Below are positions 24,225-32,621 of a stretch of DNA of 64,000 nt, in pieces. Numbering within the stretch: the stretch's first letter is position 1; each line of letters starts with the position of its first letter. Source of the DNA: Synechocystis sp. PCC 7509 (GTDB lineage: Bacteria; Cyanobacteriota; Cyanobacteriia; Cyanobacteriales; Chroococcidiopsidaceae). A program made the translations under genes and the position numbers. The stretch is from assembly GCF_000332075.2 (NCBI RefSeq), contig NZ_ALVU02000001.1, positions 1,755,193 through 1,819,192 of the forward strand, read 5' to 3'. The notes below the pieces were generated by a model, which saw only the letters and a list, made by a program, of their open reading frames with translations, ran no database searches and was not told the origin of the DNA.

Positions 24225-24533
24225 ATGCCAGCAGCAGTAGGGACAATAGAAGCATTGGGATTTCCAGCAGTGCTTGCCGCAGCAGACGCAATGGTTAAAG
24301 CTGGTTCAGTAACGCTAGTTAATTACAACTTAGCAGAGAGCGGACGTTTTGTCGTCAGCATTCGGGGAAAGGTTTCGGAAGTAAAAATTGCTTTAGAGGC
24401 GGGAATTGAGGCAGGGGCAAAAGTTTGTGGAGAACAAGCAATAACTTACTTTATTGTCGCAAATCCGCCCGAAAATGTCGAAAGTGTTTTGCCAATTCAC
24501 TATACGCCACAAGTAGAAGAATATAGAACATAG
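24225..24533 (+). CDS. ccmK3: Carboxysome shell protein CcmK3
   Basis: A 102-residue bacterial microcompartment (BMC) domain that builds hexameric facets of the carboxysome shell. It opens AVGTIEALGFPAVLAAADAMVKA. The pore-lining loop reads NLAESGR and the conserved G-D-VSEV is altered to GKVSEV, as in CcmK3 rather than CcmK1/2/4. CcmK3 is known to need CcmK4 to form mixed hexamers, and ccmK4 follows 93 bases downstream. The pair sits away from any main ccm operon, as usual in beta-cyanobacteria. Confidence 0.9.
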   Translation: MPAAVGTIEALGFPAVLAAADAMVKAGSVTLVNYNLAESGRFVVSIRGKVSEVKIALEAGIEAGAKVCGEQAITYFIVANPPENVESVLPIHYTPQVEEYRT

Positions 24534-24626
24534 TAGCTTTTGGCAACATCAAGCGCGATCGCTCTTGCCTAAATGTTCGTACAATTATTGTCTGGTACAT
24601 AATCTATTAAACTTAGGAGATTTCCC

Positions 24627-24974
24627 ATGTCCTCAGCACAGGCAGTTGGGTCGATTGAAACGAAAGGTTTTCCGGCAGTTTTGGCAGCATCAGACGCGAT
24701 GGTTAAAGCTGGTCGAGTTACCTTAGTTGGCTATTTGAGAGCCGGAAGCGCGCGTTTTACTGTCAACATTCGGGGGGATGTTTCGGAAGTCAAGGTAGCG
24801 ATGGAGGCGGGTATTGCTGTAGTTGAGAAGGTTTACGGCGGTACGTTGGAATCATGGGTTATTATTCCTCGTCCTCATGAAAACGTTGAAGCAGTTTTAC
24901 CGATTGGCTATGGTGATGATGTGGAAATGTATAGAGAATCCCTCGACCGACCAATTATTAGAGGCGCAAACTAG
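24627..24974 (+). CDS. ccmK4: Carboxysome shell protein CcmK4
   Basis: A 115-residue BMC-domain shell protein. It has the unaltered RGDVSEV motif, pore loop LRAGSAR and the longer C-terminal tail (DVEMYRESLDRP) typical of CcmK4. It is thought to tune shell permeability together with CcmK3 under changing CO2 or pH. A good ribosome site (TTAGGAGA) precedes the ATG. The 93-base gap to ccmK3 contains a HIP1 site and an AT-rich stretch that could hold a separate promoter. Confidence 0.92.
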   Translation: MSSAQAVGSIETKGFPAVLAASDAMVKAGRVTLVGYLRAGSARFTVNIRGDVSEVKVAMEAGIAVVEKVYGGTLESWVIIPRPHENVEAVLPIGYGDDVEMYRESLDRPIIRGAN

Positions 24975-25013
24975 AAACTATATTTATTAAAAACATCATA
25001 AATTGCTAACACT

Positions 25014-25038
25014 GTAGAGATGCCTAAAACGTCTCTAC
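25014..25038 (+). terminator. Hairpin after ccmK4
   Basis: GTAGAGA (25014-25020) and TCTCTAC (25032-25038) flank an 11-base loop ending ACG. The AACGTCT core is shared with the hairpin at 8283-8305, suggesting a small repeated hairpin type in this genome. It lies 40 bases after ccmK4 and is likely to terminate or stabilise that transcript. Confidence 0.5.
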
Positions 25039-25054
25039 TACCATTAACCTTAAA

Positions 25055-25786
25055 ATGTCTCGCGTCTCAATTGTTATTCCTACTCTTAACGAAGCAAGCT
25101 GTTTAGAACGTACTTTGCACCAGTTAAGTATTTTAAACCCTCCCGCCGGGGAAATATTAGTAGTTGATGGTGGTAGTGAAGATGCAACGATCGCAATTGC
25201 TAATAAAATAGGTATTAAGGTTTTAAGTTGCCAACCACCAGGGCGAAGTCTGCAAATGAATTATGGAGCAAAAGCCGCTACTGGGGATATATTGTGTTTT
25301 CTCCACGCCGATACCTGCGTCCCTGATGATTTAATTGCTGTAATTATCGCTACGTTAGAAGATAAAAGTGTTGCAGGTGGCGGGTTTATTTCTTTAATGG
25401 CAGGTTTTGAAACTACCCGTTGGGGAGTATCGCTACATAACTATTTAAAAACTTACTATGCCCCATTAATCTTTCATCCACACCTATTTTTTAAAGGACT
25501 ACGCTTGTTGTTTGGCGACCAGGTGATGTTTTGTCGTCGTGGAGATTTTTGGGAGTGTGGCGGCTTTAATGATGCCTTACCGATTTTAGAAGAAGCAGAT
25601 TTATGTTTGAAGCTAGTAAAGCGGGGAAAGATACGCCAAGTGAATCGAATAGTTACTTCAAGTGATCGCCGTGTGGCTCGTTGGGGTACGCTAAAAGCTA
25701 CAGGCATATATCTTTATATTGGTTTATTGTGGGGTTTGGGTGTTTCGCCAACCTATTTAAAAAAGTTCTACGAAGATATCCGTTGA
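25055..25786 (+). CDS. Family 2 glycosyltransferase (TIGR04283-like)
   Basis: A 243-residue GT-A fold enzyme: IVIPTLNEASCLERTL start, VVDGGSEDAT for nucleotide-sugar binding, FLHADTCVP as the DxD-type metal motif. The overall sequence resembles the TIGR04283 group often linked to arsenosugar biosynthesis, but no ArsM or ArsS gene is nearby, so the acceptor is open. One hydrophobic segment lies near the C-terminus (GIYLYIGLLWGLGV). A stand-alone gene. Confidence 0.85.
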   Translation: MSRVSIVIPTLNEASCLERTLHQLSILNPPAGEILVVDGGSEDATIAIANKIGIKVLSCQPPGRSLQMNYGAKAATGDILCFLHADTCVPDDLIAVIIATLEDKSVAGGGFISLMAGFETTRWGVSLHNYLKTYYAPLIFHPHLFFKGLRLLFGDQVMFCRRGDFWECGGFNDALPILEEADLCLKLVKRGKIRQVNRIVTSSDRRVARWGTLKATGIYLYIGLLWGLGVSPTYLKKFYEDIR

Positions 25787-25855
25787 TTCTGGGTTAATAA
25801 ACAGACAAGTTAGAATAAATAGGCGCAAGTTCTTTTTCCGGGTGAGTCAAAAGCT

Positions 25856-26842
25856 TTGCAAACACAAACTCTCAAACGCATACGGCTAATTATCAATCCG
25901 GTTTCTGGCGATGACGAGCCTAATTTGATGAAATTGCCAGAGATTATTGCCGCAATGGAGGCTGAGGGGATTAGAGCCGATATTGCCTTTACAGACCCCG
26001 ATAACTCCCCGGCTTTAATTGCCCTTAAAGCGATTGAAGAAAACTACGAGTTAGTGGTAGTTGCAGGGGGAGATGGTACAGTTGGCGAAGTTGCTAAAGG
26101 TTTGCTGCGATCGCCCGTTACTTTAGGAATTATTCCTGTTGGCACATACAATAATATTGCCCGTAGTTTGAGCATTCCCACCGATATAGTTGCAGCTTGT
26201 CAGGTAATTGCCAATGGTCAAATTAAAAGTATTGATGTGGGTCAAGCTAATAACGAACATTACTTTTTTGAAGCGGCGGGAGTTGGTTTAGATGCGGCGC
26301 TGTTTCCCATTGGTGAAGAAATTAAAGGCGGTCGTTGGGGACAACTACTGCAAGCGATTCGACTAGCAATAAATTACAAACCCCAACGGTTGCGTATGGA
26401 GTTTGACCGCCCAATAACAGAAGCCCGTGTATCGACTGTAAAGCGGCGGTTTGTGCGGAAAAAGCCCCTTGCTAGGCACGAGTTGCGGCTTTCCGCCTTG
26501 CTAATTGTAATTGCCAATGGATCTTATTACGGTACTGGTTTTACTGTTGCTCCTGATGCCGCCATTGATGATGGGTTGCTCACAATTAGTGTTTTCCGCA
26601 ACTTTAGCAAATGGGAACTAATGCGTCATTTTTGGTCAATTAGCAAAGGTCAGCGTCAGTATAGCCCCAAAATAGAAACTTATCGGGTTGGTGAAGTAAA
26701 GTTTACGTCTGATGTCAGTATACCAGTACATATTGACGGTCATCCTATTGGCGAATTACCCGTAATTTTGAAAGTAGTTAAAGATGCTCTCAATGTAATT
26801 GTGCCAAAAACTACCGTAATTTTACCTGTTGGTGAAACTTAG
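25856..26842 (+). CDS. Diacylglycerol/sphingosine kinase family lipid kinase
   Basis: A 328-residue DAGK-catalytic-domain protein (YegS/DgkB type). It shows LIINPVSG, the nucleotide-binding VVAGGDGTVGEVAKGL, GIIPVGTYNNIARS (Thr-Tyr replacing the common Thr-Ala-N) and IDVGQANNEHYFFEAAGVGLDA. It would phosphorylate a lipid hydroxyl at the inner face of the membrane. The start appears to be a TTG; no in-frame ATG is nearby and the first residues (MQTQTLKRIRL) look normal. Lipid substrate unknown. Confidence 0.88.
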   Translation: MQTQTLKRIRLIINPVSGDDEPNLMKLPEIIAAMEAEGIRADIAFTDPDNSPALIALKAIEENYELVVVAGGDGTVGEVAKGLLRSPVTLGIIPVGTYNNIARSLSIPTDIVAACQVIANGQIKSIDVGQANNEHYFFEAAGVGLDAALFPIGEEIKGGRWGQLLQAIRLAINYKPQRLRMEFDRPITEARVSTVKRRFVRKKPLARHELRLSALLIVIANGSYYGTGFTVAPDAAIDDGLLTISVFRNFSKWELMRHFWSISKGQRQYSPKIETYRVGEVKFTSDVSIPVHIDGHPIGELPVILKVVKDALNVIVPKTTVILPVGET

Positions 26843-26939
26843 GGGGAAGATGTGTGATCGCTAAAAGTTTGTGTTTAGGAGTTAATGGTCATAGTCTACT
26901 GACCTAAAGATTTAAATCTTACATCAAAAAAGAGTTTTT

Positions 26940-28210
26940 CTATAAATTGTAAATATCTAACTGTGTATTGGTGGGCAGATTATTTATTGGTGAATTAGGT
27001 TCTGGCTCGTTATCTTCCCAAGGACGTAGAGATATTAATTGATATACCTGTTTTTCTTCTCCCGTCACAGGTGTGGAGTTATTAACTTCCTGAATAGTTG
27101 CAATGTATATCTGACTTATAGTAGCTGTTCCTGCGTCTGGCATTGCTTCCTCAAGAATTGCGCCTTTGTATTTTATTTTTGATTGAATATCTTGTATTTC
27201 AAATCTTTTATTGCGTTTATGAATTGCAATCAATTCTCCTATAATTTTATATTCATTTTGATTTTCTAGTTCTATTTGATTAATTATTTCTAGAACCTCT
27301 TTTACGAGAGAGAAAGATAATTCAGCAGAACCTCCTCTACCTGGAGTGGGCGAACCCCAATTAACATGAAGTCCAGTTCCAGCACCTGCTATTGAATGAA
27401 GAAAGTCACGATACTCAGACGCAGTTTTACTTTTTTCAGTACGAGTAAACGCCCATGCAATTCTTCACGATTTCTACCGATCCTCAGTAATTTTAAAAAT
27501 TCTTCAATAGCATCTCCGGCAAGTGTATTACCAAAAATATCTTTTTGAGACGATGGTGACGAGCCTAGCGTTGCTACAAAAGAGCCTGAAGATGTTCCAG
27601 TGATTGCCATCTCTGTTTGCTTCAATATTTGTGAAGAAATCTTTTTAGATATTTCTCCCACACTCTTTATTTGACCAAGAGCATCTACAAAAGGTTGAAA
27701 CGAACTTAAAGTTTTTCCTAAATGTAGCGATGGAGCTTCTGTTGACTGTACGGATGGAAACTTAAATGTAAAGTTTATAATTTCGCGCTTTTTTTCTAAT
27801 GCTAATTGATTTATATTGCTTGCTTCCAGGGCAAAAAGAGATTCGTTTCCAACCTCAATCATTTCACCTGATTTAGGAAGTTGTTCATCACTAAGAGTTT
27901 TACAACTTAATTGCTCAACTTCAGCAGGACTGTTATCATAGAAGGTTGTAACTTTATAGACAAACCTATCTTCTGAGTTTAAAAAGACATTTTTTAAATC
28001 TATGTCTCCGGCTCTAATCCGCTTAAATCTCTGCAAAGAAACTGGAGCGTATAACCATGTTTTGTGAGTTTCTGTTTGATCTATCCAAACTGCAAGAAAG
28101 ATTTGTCCCGAACCATTTTTACAGGCAAAAAGACAAGGTTCATCGTAATAATCATAAACCTCAATAATTTCAATATTGCCTAAAACACTCAATTGTAGAG
28201 AACTACTCAT
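26940..28210 (-). pseudogene. DUF6575-like protein gene split by a frameshift
   Basis: From ATG 28210 an open frame of 273 codons ends at 27389 with an odd tail (KKVKLRLSIVTFFIQ). Reading the -1 frame from the A6 run (T6 on the top strand, 27431-27436) gives an uninterrupted continuation, KSKTASEYRDFLHSIAGAG and onward, joining the frame that ends at 26940. One extra A would restore a protein of ~424 aa. The N-terminal ~110 residues (EVYDYYDEPCLFACKNGSG, FLAVWIDQ) resemble DUF6575; function unknown. No membrane segments. It could be a true frameshift mutation, a homopolymer sequencing error, or slippage. The small gene at 28279 lies 68 bases upstream on the same strand. Confidence 0.72.
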
Positions 28211-28278
28211 GGCAATGTCTCATCTGGAATACTGATAATTTGAAAGACAGCCCAAGGGCTAGTATCTTTATATAGCCA

Positions 28279-28620
28279 TTAAGTATGGTGAGATTTACCT
28301 GTTTTTGAAGGAGTATTTTGTATTAACCCCAAATTAGAAGTTAAATTACCTAAAGCAAGCTTCTTTTTTTTAAAGGCTGGAATTCTTTTAGGAACTCTAC
28401 GCACATCATCTATCGATCTATAAACAGATACCCCACAATATTGACATTCTGTAGCCCCTTTAGGGCAAGGTTTATCAGGGTTCAATTCCCGAAGTGATAA
28501 GAAATCTTCAGGTAGTGGGGTGCTATGGTTCATATCAATAAAACGATCCACTTCCCCAGAAGTGCTTTCGGTAGATGAAGGTGGACAATCACTAGGAAGA
28601 TGAGCGCGAAATTCCATCAT
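28279..28620 (-). CDS. Hypothetical protein with a small zinc-type Cys cluster
   Basis: A 113-residue protein of no family I know. It has a Ser/Thr/Pro-rich start, a C-x7-C-x2-C element (CPKGATECQYCG) that could hold a metal, and a basic C-terminal half (RRVPKRIPAFKKKKLALG). It lies directly upstream of the frameshifted DUF6575-like gene and is probably co-transcribed with it. Two adjacent ATG codons start the frame. Confidence 0.55.
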   Translation of the reverse strand: MMEFRAHLPSDCPPSSTESTSGEVDRFIDMNHSTPLPEDFLSLRELNPDKPCPKGATECQYCGVSVYRSIDDVRRVPKRIPAFKKKKLALGNLTSNLGLIQNTPSKTGKSHHT

Positions 28621-28975
28621 TTGCTAGATTAATGCAAAAGCCAGTTAATTAAGCATTCTAGCGATCTTTTTAGAGTTATGCTTTTTTTGTATGAAGGTTG
28701 TTATACAGTACAATTGTACTATTAAAGTTGAGAAACTCAACAGTTTTATTGCCAGTTGCTCTGACGGTTATTAGCGGTTTATCAAACTATTAACGTAATT
28801 TTCCGACTCAGTAATTATTTCAGCCCTTACATATACGTTATTAAGTGCGATCGCCTGTCTTCCCTAAATTAGAATGTTGTGGGCGATCGCCAGGTAGATA
28901 AGTTATTAAATGCGATCGCACATTTTCCCTAAAATAGAATTATTTATGCGATCGTATTATTAAAAACTTGTTAGT
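28621..28975. other. Intergenic region rich in HIP1 sites
   Basis: About 355 bases with four HIP1 or near-HIP1 sites and repeated TTAxTxGCGATCGC...TTCCCTAAA(T/A)TAGAAT segments (near 28840-28880 and 28905-28940) that look like an imperfect duplication of ~60 bases. No credible gene or promoter is evident. It separates two same-strand genes and should carry the promoter of the gene at 28620 on its left side. Confidence 0.4.
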
Positions 28976-30718
28976 CTAATATCCTACCGCCGCCCCATCT
29001 CCGCGCGGATCTGCTCCTCCTGATTTAACATTAGTTTGAGGATCGATTAAAATTGCGCCAGCGTGTCCCATTGTATCGGTATAATCATCAACCATTTTGA
29101 CAGGATGACCTCTTTTAACTAATTCTTCACTGACAGCTTTTGTGATTCGTCCTTCCATCTTTAAATCGTTAGAAGATGCGCCCCAAGTCCTTCCTTGCAG
29201 CCATCTTGGGGCTTCAATCGCCTCTTGGACGCTAAAACCAAAATCAACAATGCGAGTTACTAGCGCCGCTTGAGTTTGTGGTTGTCCTTCTCCTCCCATT
29301 GTGCCGTAAACAAGATAAGGTTTCCCTGTTTTAAATAGCATTGCTGGATTTAATGTGTGAAAGCTACGTTTTCGGGGTTGTAAATGATTAACGTGAGTTG
29401 GATCTAAGGAAAAGAAACTACCCCGATTTTGCAGCAAAACTCCAGTGTTTTTTGCAACAACACCTGATCCAAAATCATGATAAATGCTTTGAATTAAAGA
29501 AACAGAATTACCATTTTTATCTACTACCCCTAACCATACAGTATCGCCTTTAGGATCGAGGAGTTTTGCTTCTTTAACTGTCTTCGTTAAGTTAATGCGG
29601 CTGGCTAATTCTGTGCCATATTTTTTTGATAATAGGGAATCCAAGGGAATTTTTACAAACTCAGGATCGCTCAAATATTTATCGCGATCGGCAAAAGCTA
29701 GTTTAGTTGCTTCTACAATTACATGATAGTAATCTGCTGTTCCTTCTCCGATCTTTTTCAAATCAAAATTATTCAAGATGTTTAAAATTGATAAAGAAGC
29801 CATCCCTTGAGTATTGGGAGGGAAATTATAAGCCTGATATTCACGGTAATTAACAGAAATTGGATTTACCCAGTTGGCAGTATGTTGAGCAAAATCTTTA
29901 GTAGTTAAAACTCCGCCATTAGCTTGTACATCTGCTACTATATTTTTCGCAATTCCTCCTTGATAAAATTCTTTTGCCCCTTTAGTTGCAATTAATTTCA
30001 ATGTTTTGTTAAGATCAGGTTGCTTAAAAATTTCTCCAGCTTTATACGGTTGATTTTTTGCATTAAGATAAGTTTTTCGGAAGCTGTCAAAACGTTGCAA
30101 ATCGCGTAACTCTTTGTTATCTTGCCCGATATTTGTAGTAGTCCAAATTTCTTGACTTGGTGTTACTGGAAAACCGTTTTCTGCATAGGAAATAGCCGAA
30201 GTCATTACTTGCGACCAAGGAAGACTATTACCCATTGTTTTTTGAGCATATTTATAAGCTTCATCCCAACCGGAAATAGTGCCAGGTACGGAATTTGCAG
30301 CCAGATAGCCTCTAGCTGGAATTTTTTTATATCCCAAATCCTGATAGAATTTAATTGTTGCTTTTTCACTAGAACGGCCACTAGCATTTAAAGCTTTAAG
30401 TTCTTTAGTTTTTGCATTATAAATTAGCCAAAAGCTATCTCCTCCTATACTATTCATATGAGGATAAACTACTGCTAAAGTTGAAGCTGCGCCAATTGCT
30501 GCATCCACCGCATTTCCACCGTCTTTAAGAATATCTATCGCTGCTTGAGAAGCTAAATAGTGCGGAGTTGTTACCATGCCATTAGTTGACATGGTTGTTG
30601 GTCGGTTAGCGGCTTTTGCTACAGAAATTGTAGAGATTAATGTCCCTGTTGAAATTGTTGAAAATCCAATAGTTCCTGTTAAAGCAAAAGCTGTTACTTT
30701 TCTACTAATTAAATGCAC
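28976..30718 (-). CDS. ggt: Gamma-glutamyltransferase
   Basis: A 580-residue periplasmic Ntn-hydrolase. A signal peptide (to about residue 37, SVAKAANR) is followed by GMVTTPHYLASQAAIDILKDGGNAVDAAI, the classical large-subunit start. Self-cleavage is expected before T393 in GDTVWLGVVD, yielding the small subunit with its N-terminal Thr nucleophile. The oxyanion loop GGEGQPQTQ and the C-terminal PRGDGAAVGY are present. It breaks down glutathione and gamma-glutamyl amides outside the cytoplasm. Monocistronic. Confidence 0.93.
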   Translation of the reverse strand: MHLISRKVTAFALTGTIGFSTISTGTLISTISVAKAANRPTTMSTNGMVTTPHYLASQAAIDILKDGGNAVDAAIGAASTLAVVYPHMNSIGGDSFWLIYNAKTKELKALNASGRSSEKATIKFYQDLGYKKIPARGYLAANSVPGTISGWDEAYKYAQKTMGNSLPWSQVMTSAISYAENGFPVTPSQEIWTTTNIGQDNKELRDLQRFDSFRKTYLNAKNQPYKAGEIFKQPDLNKTLKLIATKGAKEFYQGGIAKNIVADVQANGGVLTTKDFAQHTANWVNPISVNYREYQAYNFPPNTQGMASLSILNILNNFDLKKIGEGTADYYHVIVEATKLAFADRDKYLSDPEFVKIPLDSLLSKKYGTELASRINLTKTVKEAKLLDPKGDTVWLGVVDKNGNSVSLIQSIYHDFGSGVVAKNTGVLLQNRGSFFSLDPTHVNHLQPRKRSFHTLNPAMLFKTGKPYLVYGTMGGEGQPQTQAALVTRIVDFGFSVQEAIEAPRWLQGRTWGASSNDLKMEGRITKAVSEELVKRGHPVKMVDDYTDTMGHAGAILIDPQTNVKSGGADPRGDGAAVGY

Positions 30719-31136
30719 CCTAAAGCCTCCCTAGAATTACTTAAGTTATAAATCTTTGTGGAATTAATGTAATGTTTCCCAAAATAAAAAATAGTAGCAA
30801 ACTTTACAGCTTTTAGCCAAATAGATAAAATGTTTTTTATTTTAGTAGGGGCGCAATGCTTTGCGCCCCTAAGATTAATGTTTATGAATATAGATAGGAT
30901 TGCTATATCTTCATCCTAATTAAAGATTGACAAAATAACGAAAATATATGTTTAGGATTCAAAGATAATTTGATTTCAAAACCAATGCAAGAGACGTTGC
31001 AAAAATTGGCGTTGTTAAACGTGCAATGATTTTCCTGAATCTATAGCTCTCCCGTCTCACCCTCTTTAATAATGTATTGGGAATTACTCATTAAAGTTAT
31101 TACCAATTATCAATTACCTATTCAGCAACGCATTAA
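30719..31136. other. Intergenic region containing repeat copy B
   Basis: About 420 AT-rich bases between two same-strand genes. Apart from the palindromic repeat at 30844-30908 I see no gene; the left part should carry the ggt promoter. Confidence 0.4.
30844..30908. repeat. Dispersed palindromic element, copy B
   Basis: AGGGGCGCAA (30847-30856), TGCT loop, TTGCGCCCCT (30861-30870), then ATTAATGTTTATGAATATAG and AGGATTGCTATAT. The core is the same palindrome as copy A, with four central bases unpaired. The right flank matches copy C, but the left flank of copies A and C is missing. Confidence 0.75.
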
Positions 31137-31913
31137 TCAAAACTCAACAATTACAGGCGCGTGATCGCTAGGTTGGGTAAGTTTTCTAGGCGCAGTATCA
31201 ATAATGCAGCTAGTCGCCTGTTTGTAAAGGTCAGAAGTTAGATAATGATGGTCGATTCGCCACCCCAAGTTACGCCGAAAAGCCGCAGCGCGATAGTCCC
31301 ACCAACTATAATGTCCGCCTTCGGTAGTAAACTTGCGAAAAGCATCAGCAAAACCCAATTCAATAATTGCTTGCAAAGCTTGACGCTCTAACTGAGATGC
31401 CATAGTCTGACCTGTTAGTAAAGCTGGAGCATGAATATCTTTATCTTCTAAAGCAATATTGAAGTCGCCGCAAATACAAATGTTAGATATTTCATACAAA
31501 GCAAAGCGCAAGTATTCTCCCAAGGCTTTTAACCACGCCAGCTTGTAAATATATTTCTCGCTACCTACCGCGCCACCATTAGGGACATACACGCAGACAA
31601 TCTTCACATCGTCAATAACCCCAGTAATTACCCGCTTTTGAATATCTAGGTCACTAACTCCAATTAAAGGTGCAAACCCTGTACTAACATCTTCCAAAGG
31701 CTGGTTGCTAATTATTGCCACACCATTGTAGGACTTTTGTCCTGAAGCATAGATGTGATAACCTAATTCCGTAAAAGGCGATCGCGGAAAATCATCATCT
31801 ACAACTTTGGTTTCTTGCAAGCACAACACATCTACCGGATTTTCTTTTAGCCAATTTACCACCGTCTCTAGGCGAATCCGAATTGAATTTACATTCCAAC
31901 TGGCAACTTTCAT
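31137..31913 (-). CDS. xth: Exodeoxyribonuclease III
   Basis: A 258-residue AP endonuclease/3'-5' exonuclease of the EEP fold that nicks at abasic sites during base excision repair. Metal and catalytic motifs are in order: SWNVNSIR at the N-terminus, CLQETKV (metal-binding Glu), GVAIIS, CICGDFNIA (Asp-x-Asn), WRIDHHYLTSDL and PSDHAPVI (catalytic His) at the end. Full length for the family. Stand-alone gene. Confidence 0.94.
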   Translation of the reverse strand: MKVASWNVNSIRIRLETVVNWLKENPVDVLCLQETKVVDDDFPRSPFTELGYHIYASGQKSYNGVAIISNQPLEDVSTGFAPLIGVSDLDIQKRVITGVIDDVKIVCVYVPNGGAVGSEKYIYKLAWLKALGEYLRFALYEISNICICGDFNIALEDKDIHAPALLTGQTMASQLERQALQAIIELGFADAFRKFTTEGGHYSWWDYRAAAFRRNLGWRIDHHYLTSDLYKQATSCIIDTAPRKLTQPSDHAPVIVEF

Positions 31914-32283
31914 TGACTATAAGTAATTAATTTGTTAGAACTAGCTTGAACAAAAAATCTGATTTCTTAACTTTTTATCATACTAATTATTTAAGTTTAT
32001 TTAACTAATAACATTTTTTTATTAATACATATTTCCAGTTTATTAACAGTAAACTTAAACTTACTCCTGAGAGCAAATAATTAAAATAATATTTATTCCT
32101 ACCGATGGAAGCTAAATATAGCGTTTTCTAAATCAATTGTGAACGTAGCAATGCTTTGCGCCCCTACGAGATAGTGTTTATGAATCAAATAGGATTGCTA
32201 TAGTAGCTATTAGTTATTGTGTTTAAATAGCTACTCTGGTAATATAAGCTTTTTGCCGCTACTCTTTATGCAATACTACATAG
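31914..32283. other. Intergenic region containing repeat copy C
   Basis: About 370 AT-rich bases between divergent genes, so it must hold both promoters, though none is clear. The only structured element is the dispersed repeat at 32117-32203. Confidence 0.4.
32117..32203. repeat. Dispersed palindromic element, copy C (most complete)
   Basis: This 87-base copy begins TATAGCGTTTTCTAAATCAA and ends AGGATTGCTATAG, so its ends form imperfect inverted repeats (TATAGC...GCTATA). The central palindrome has lost the left GGGGCG (GTAG-CAATGC-TTTG-CGCCCCTAC). The left flank is shared with copy A and the right with copy B. The structure suggests a MITE-like or REP-like element. Confidence 0.7.
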
Positions 32284-32517
32284 ATGATTAAACAGTTGAT
32301 TATAGGCTTCATGCAAGGCTTTAATGCACCTTGGTGGGCAGAAATTACAACTGTTAAGCCCCGTTGCGTGTACTACTTTGGGCCTTTCAAAACCTCTGCG
32401 GAAGCCAAAGCCGCCTATCCAGGCTATGTTGAAGATTTGAATAATGAAGGAGCGGAAGGAATTGTAGTAGTTGTTAAACGCTGCAACCCAAAACAACTAA
32501 CTATAGATGACGAATAG
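32284..32517 (+). CDS. DUF1816 domain protein
   Basis: A 77-residue cyanobacterial protein (WWAEITTVKPRCVYYFGPF; AKAAYPGYVEDL; EGIVVVVKRC). Members of DUF1816 are small, soluble, and of unknown function; some resemble phycobilisome linker-type domains. Full length for the family. Monocistronic. Confidence 0.82.
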   Translation: MIKQLIIGFMQGFNAPWWAEITTVKPRCVYYFGPFKTSAEAKAAYPGYVEDLNNEGAEGIVVVVKRCNPKQLTIDDE

Positions 32518-32621
32518 CGCTCATAAGCGCCAAAAGAGTAAGAAGAAATAACAAATTTTAGTATAAATACCTTCTTACTCAGTCAAAGGTATTGATAAAC
32601 TAGGTTTGGTAGAAGATGGGT

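Noticed and set aside
28455-28500. TpsiC-like GGTTCAATTCCC resembling a tRNA
   Set aside because: No acceptor stem or anticodon arm can be built around it, and it lies inside the coding sequence of the 28279 gene on the other strand.
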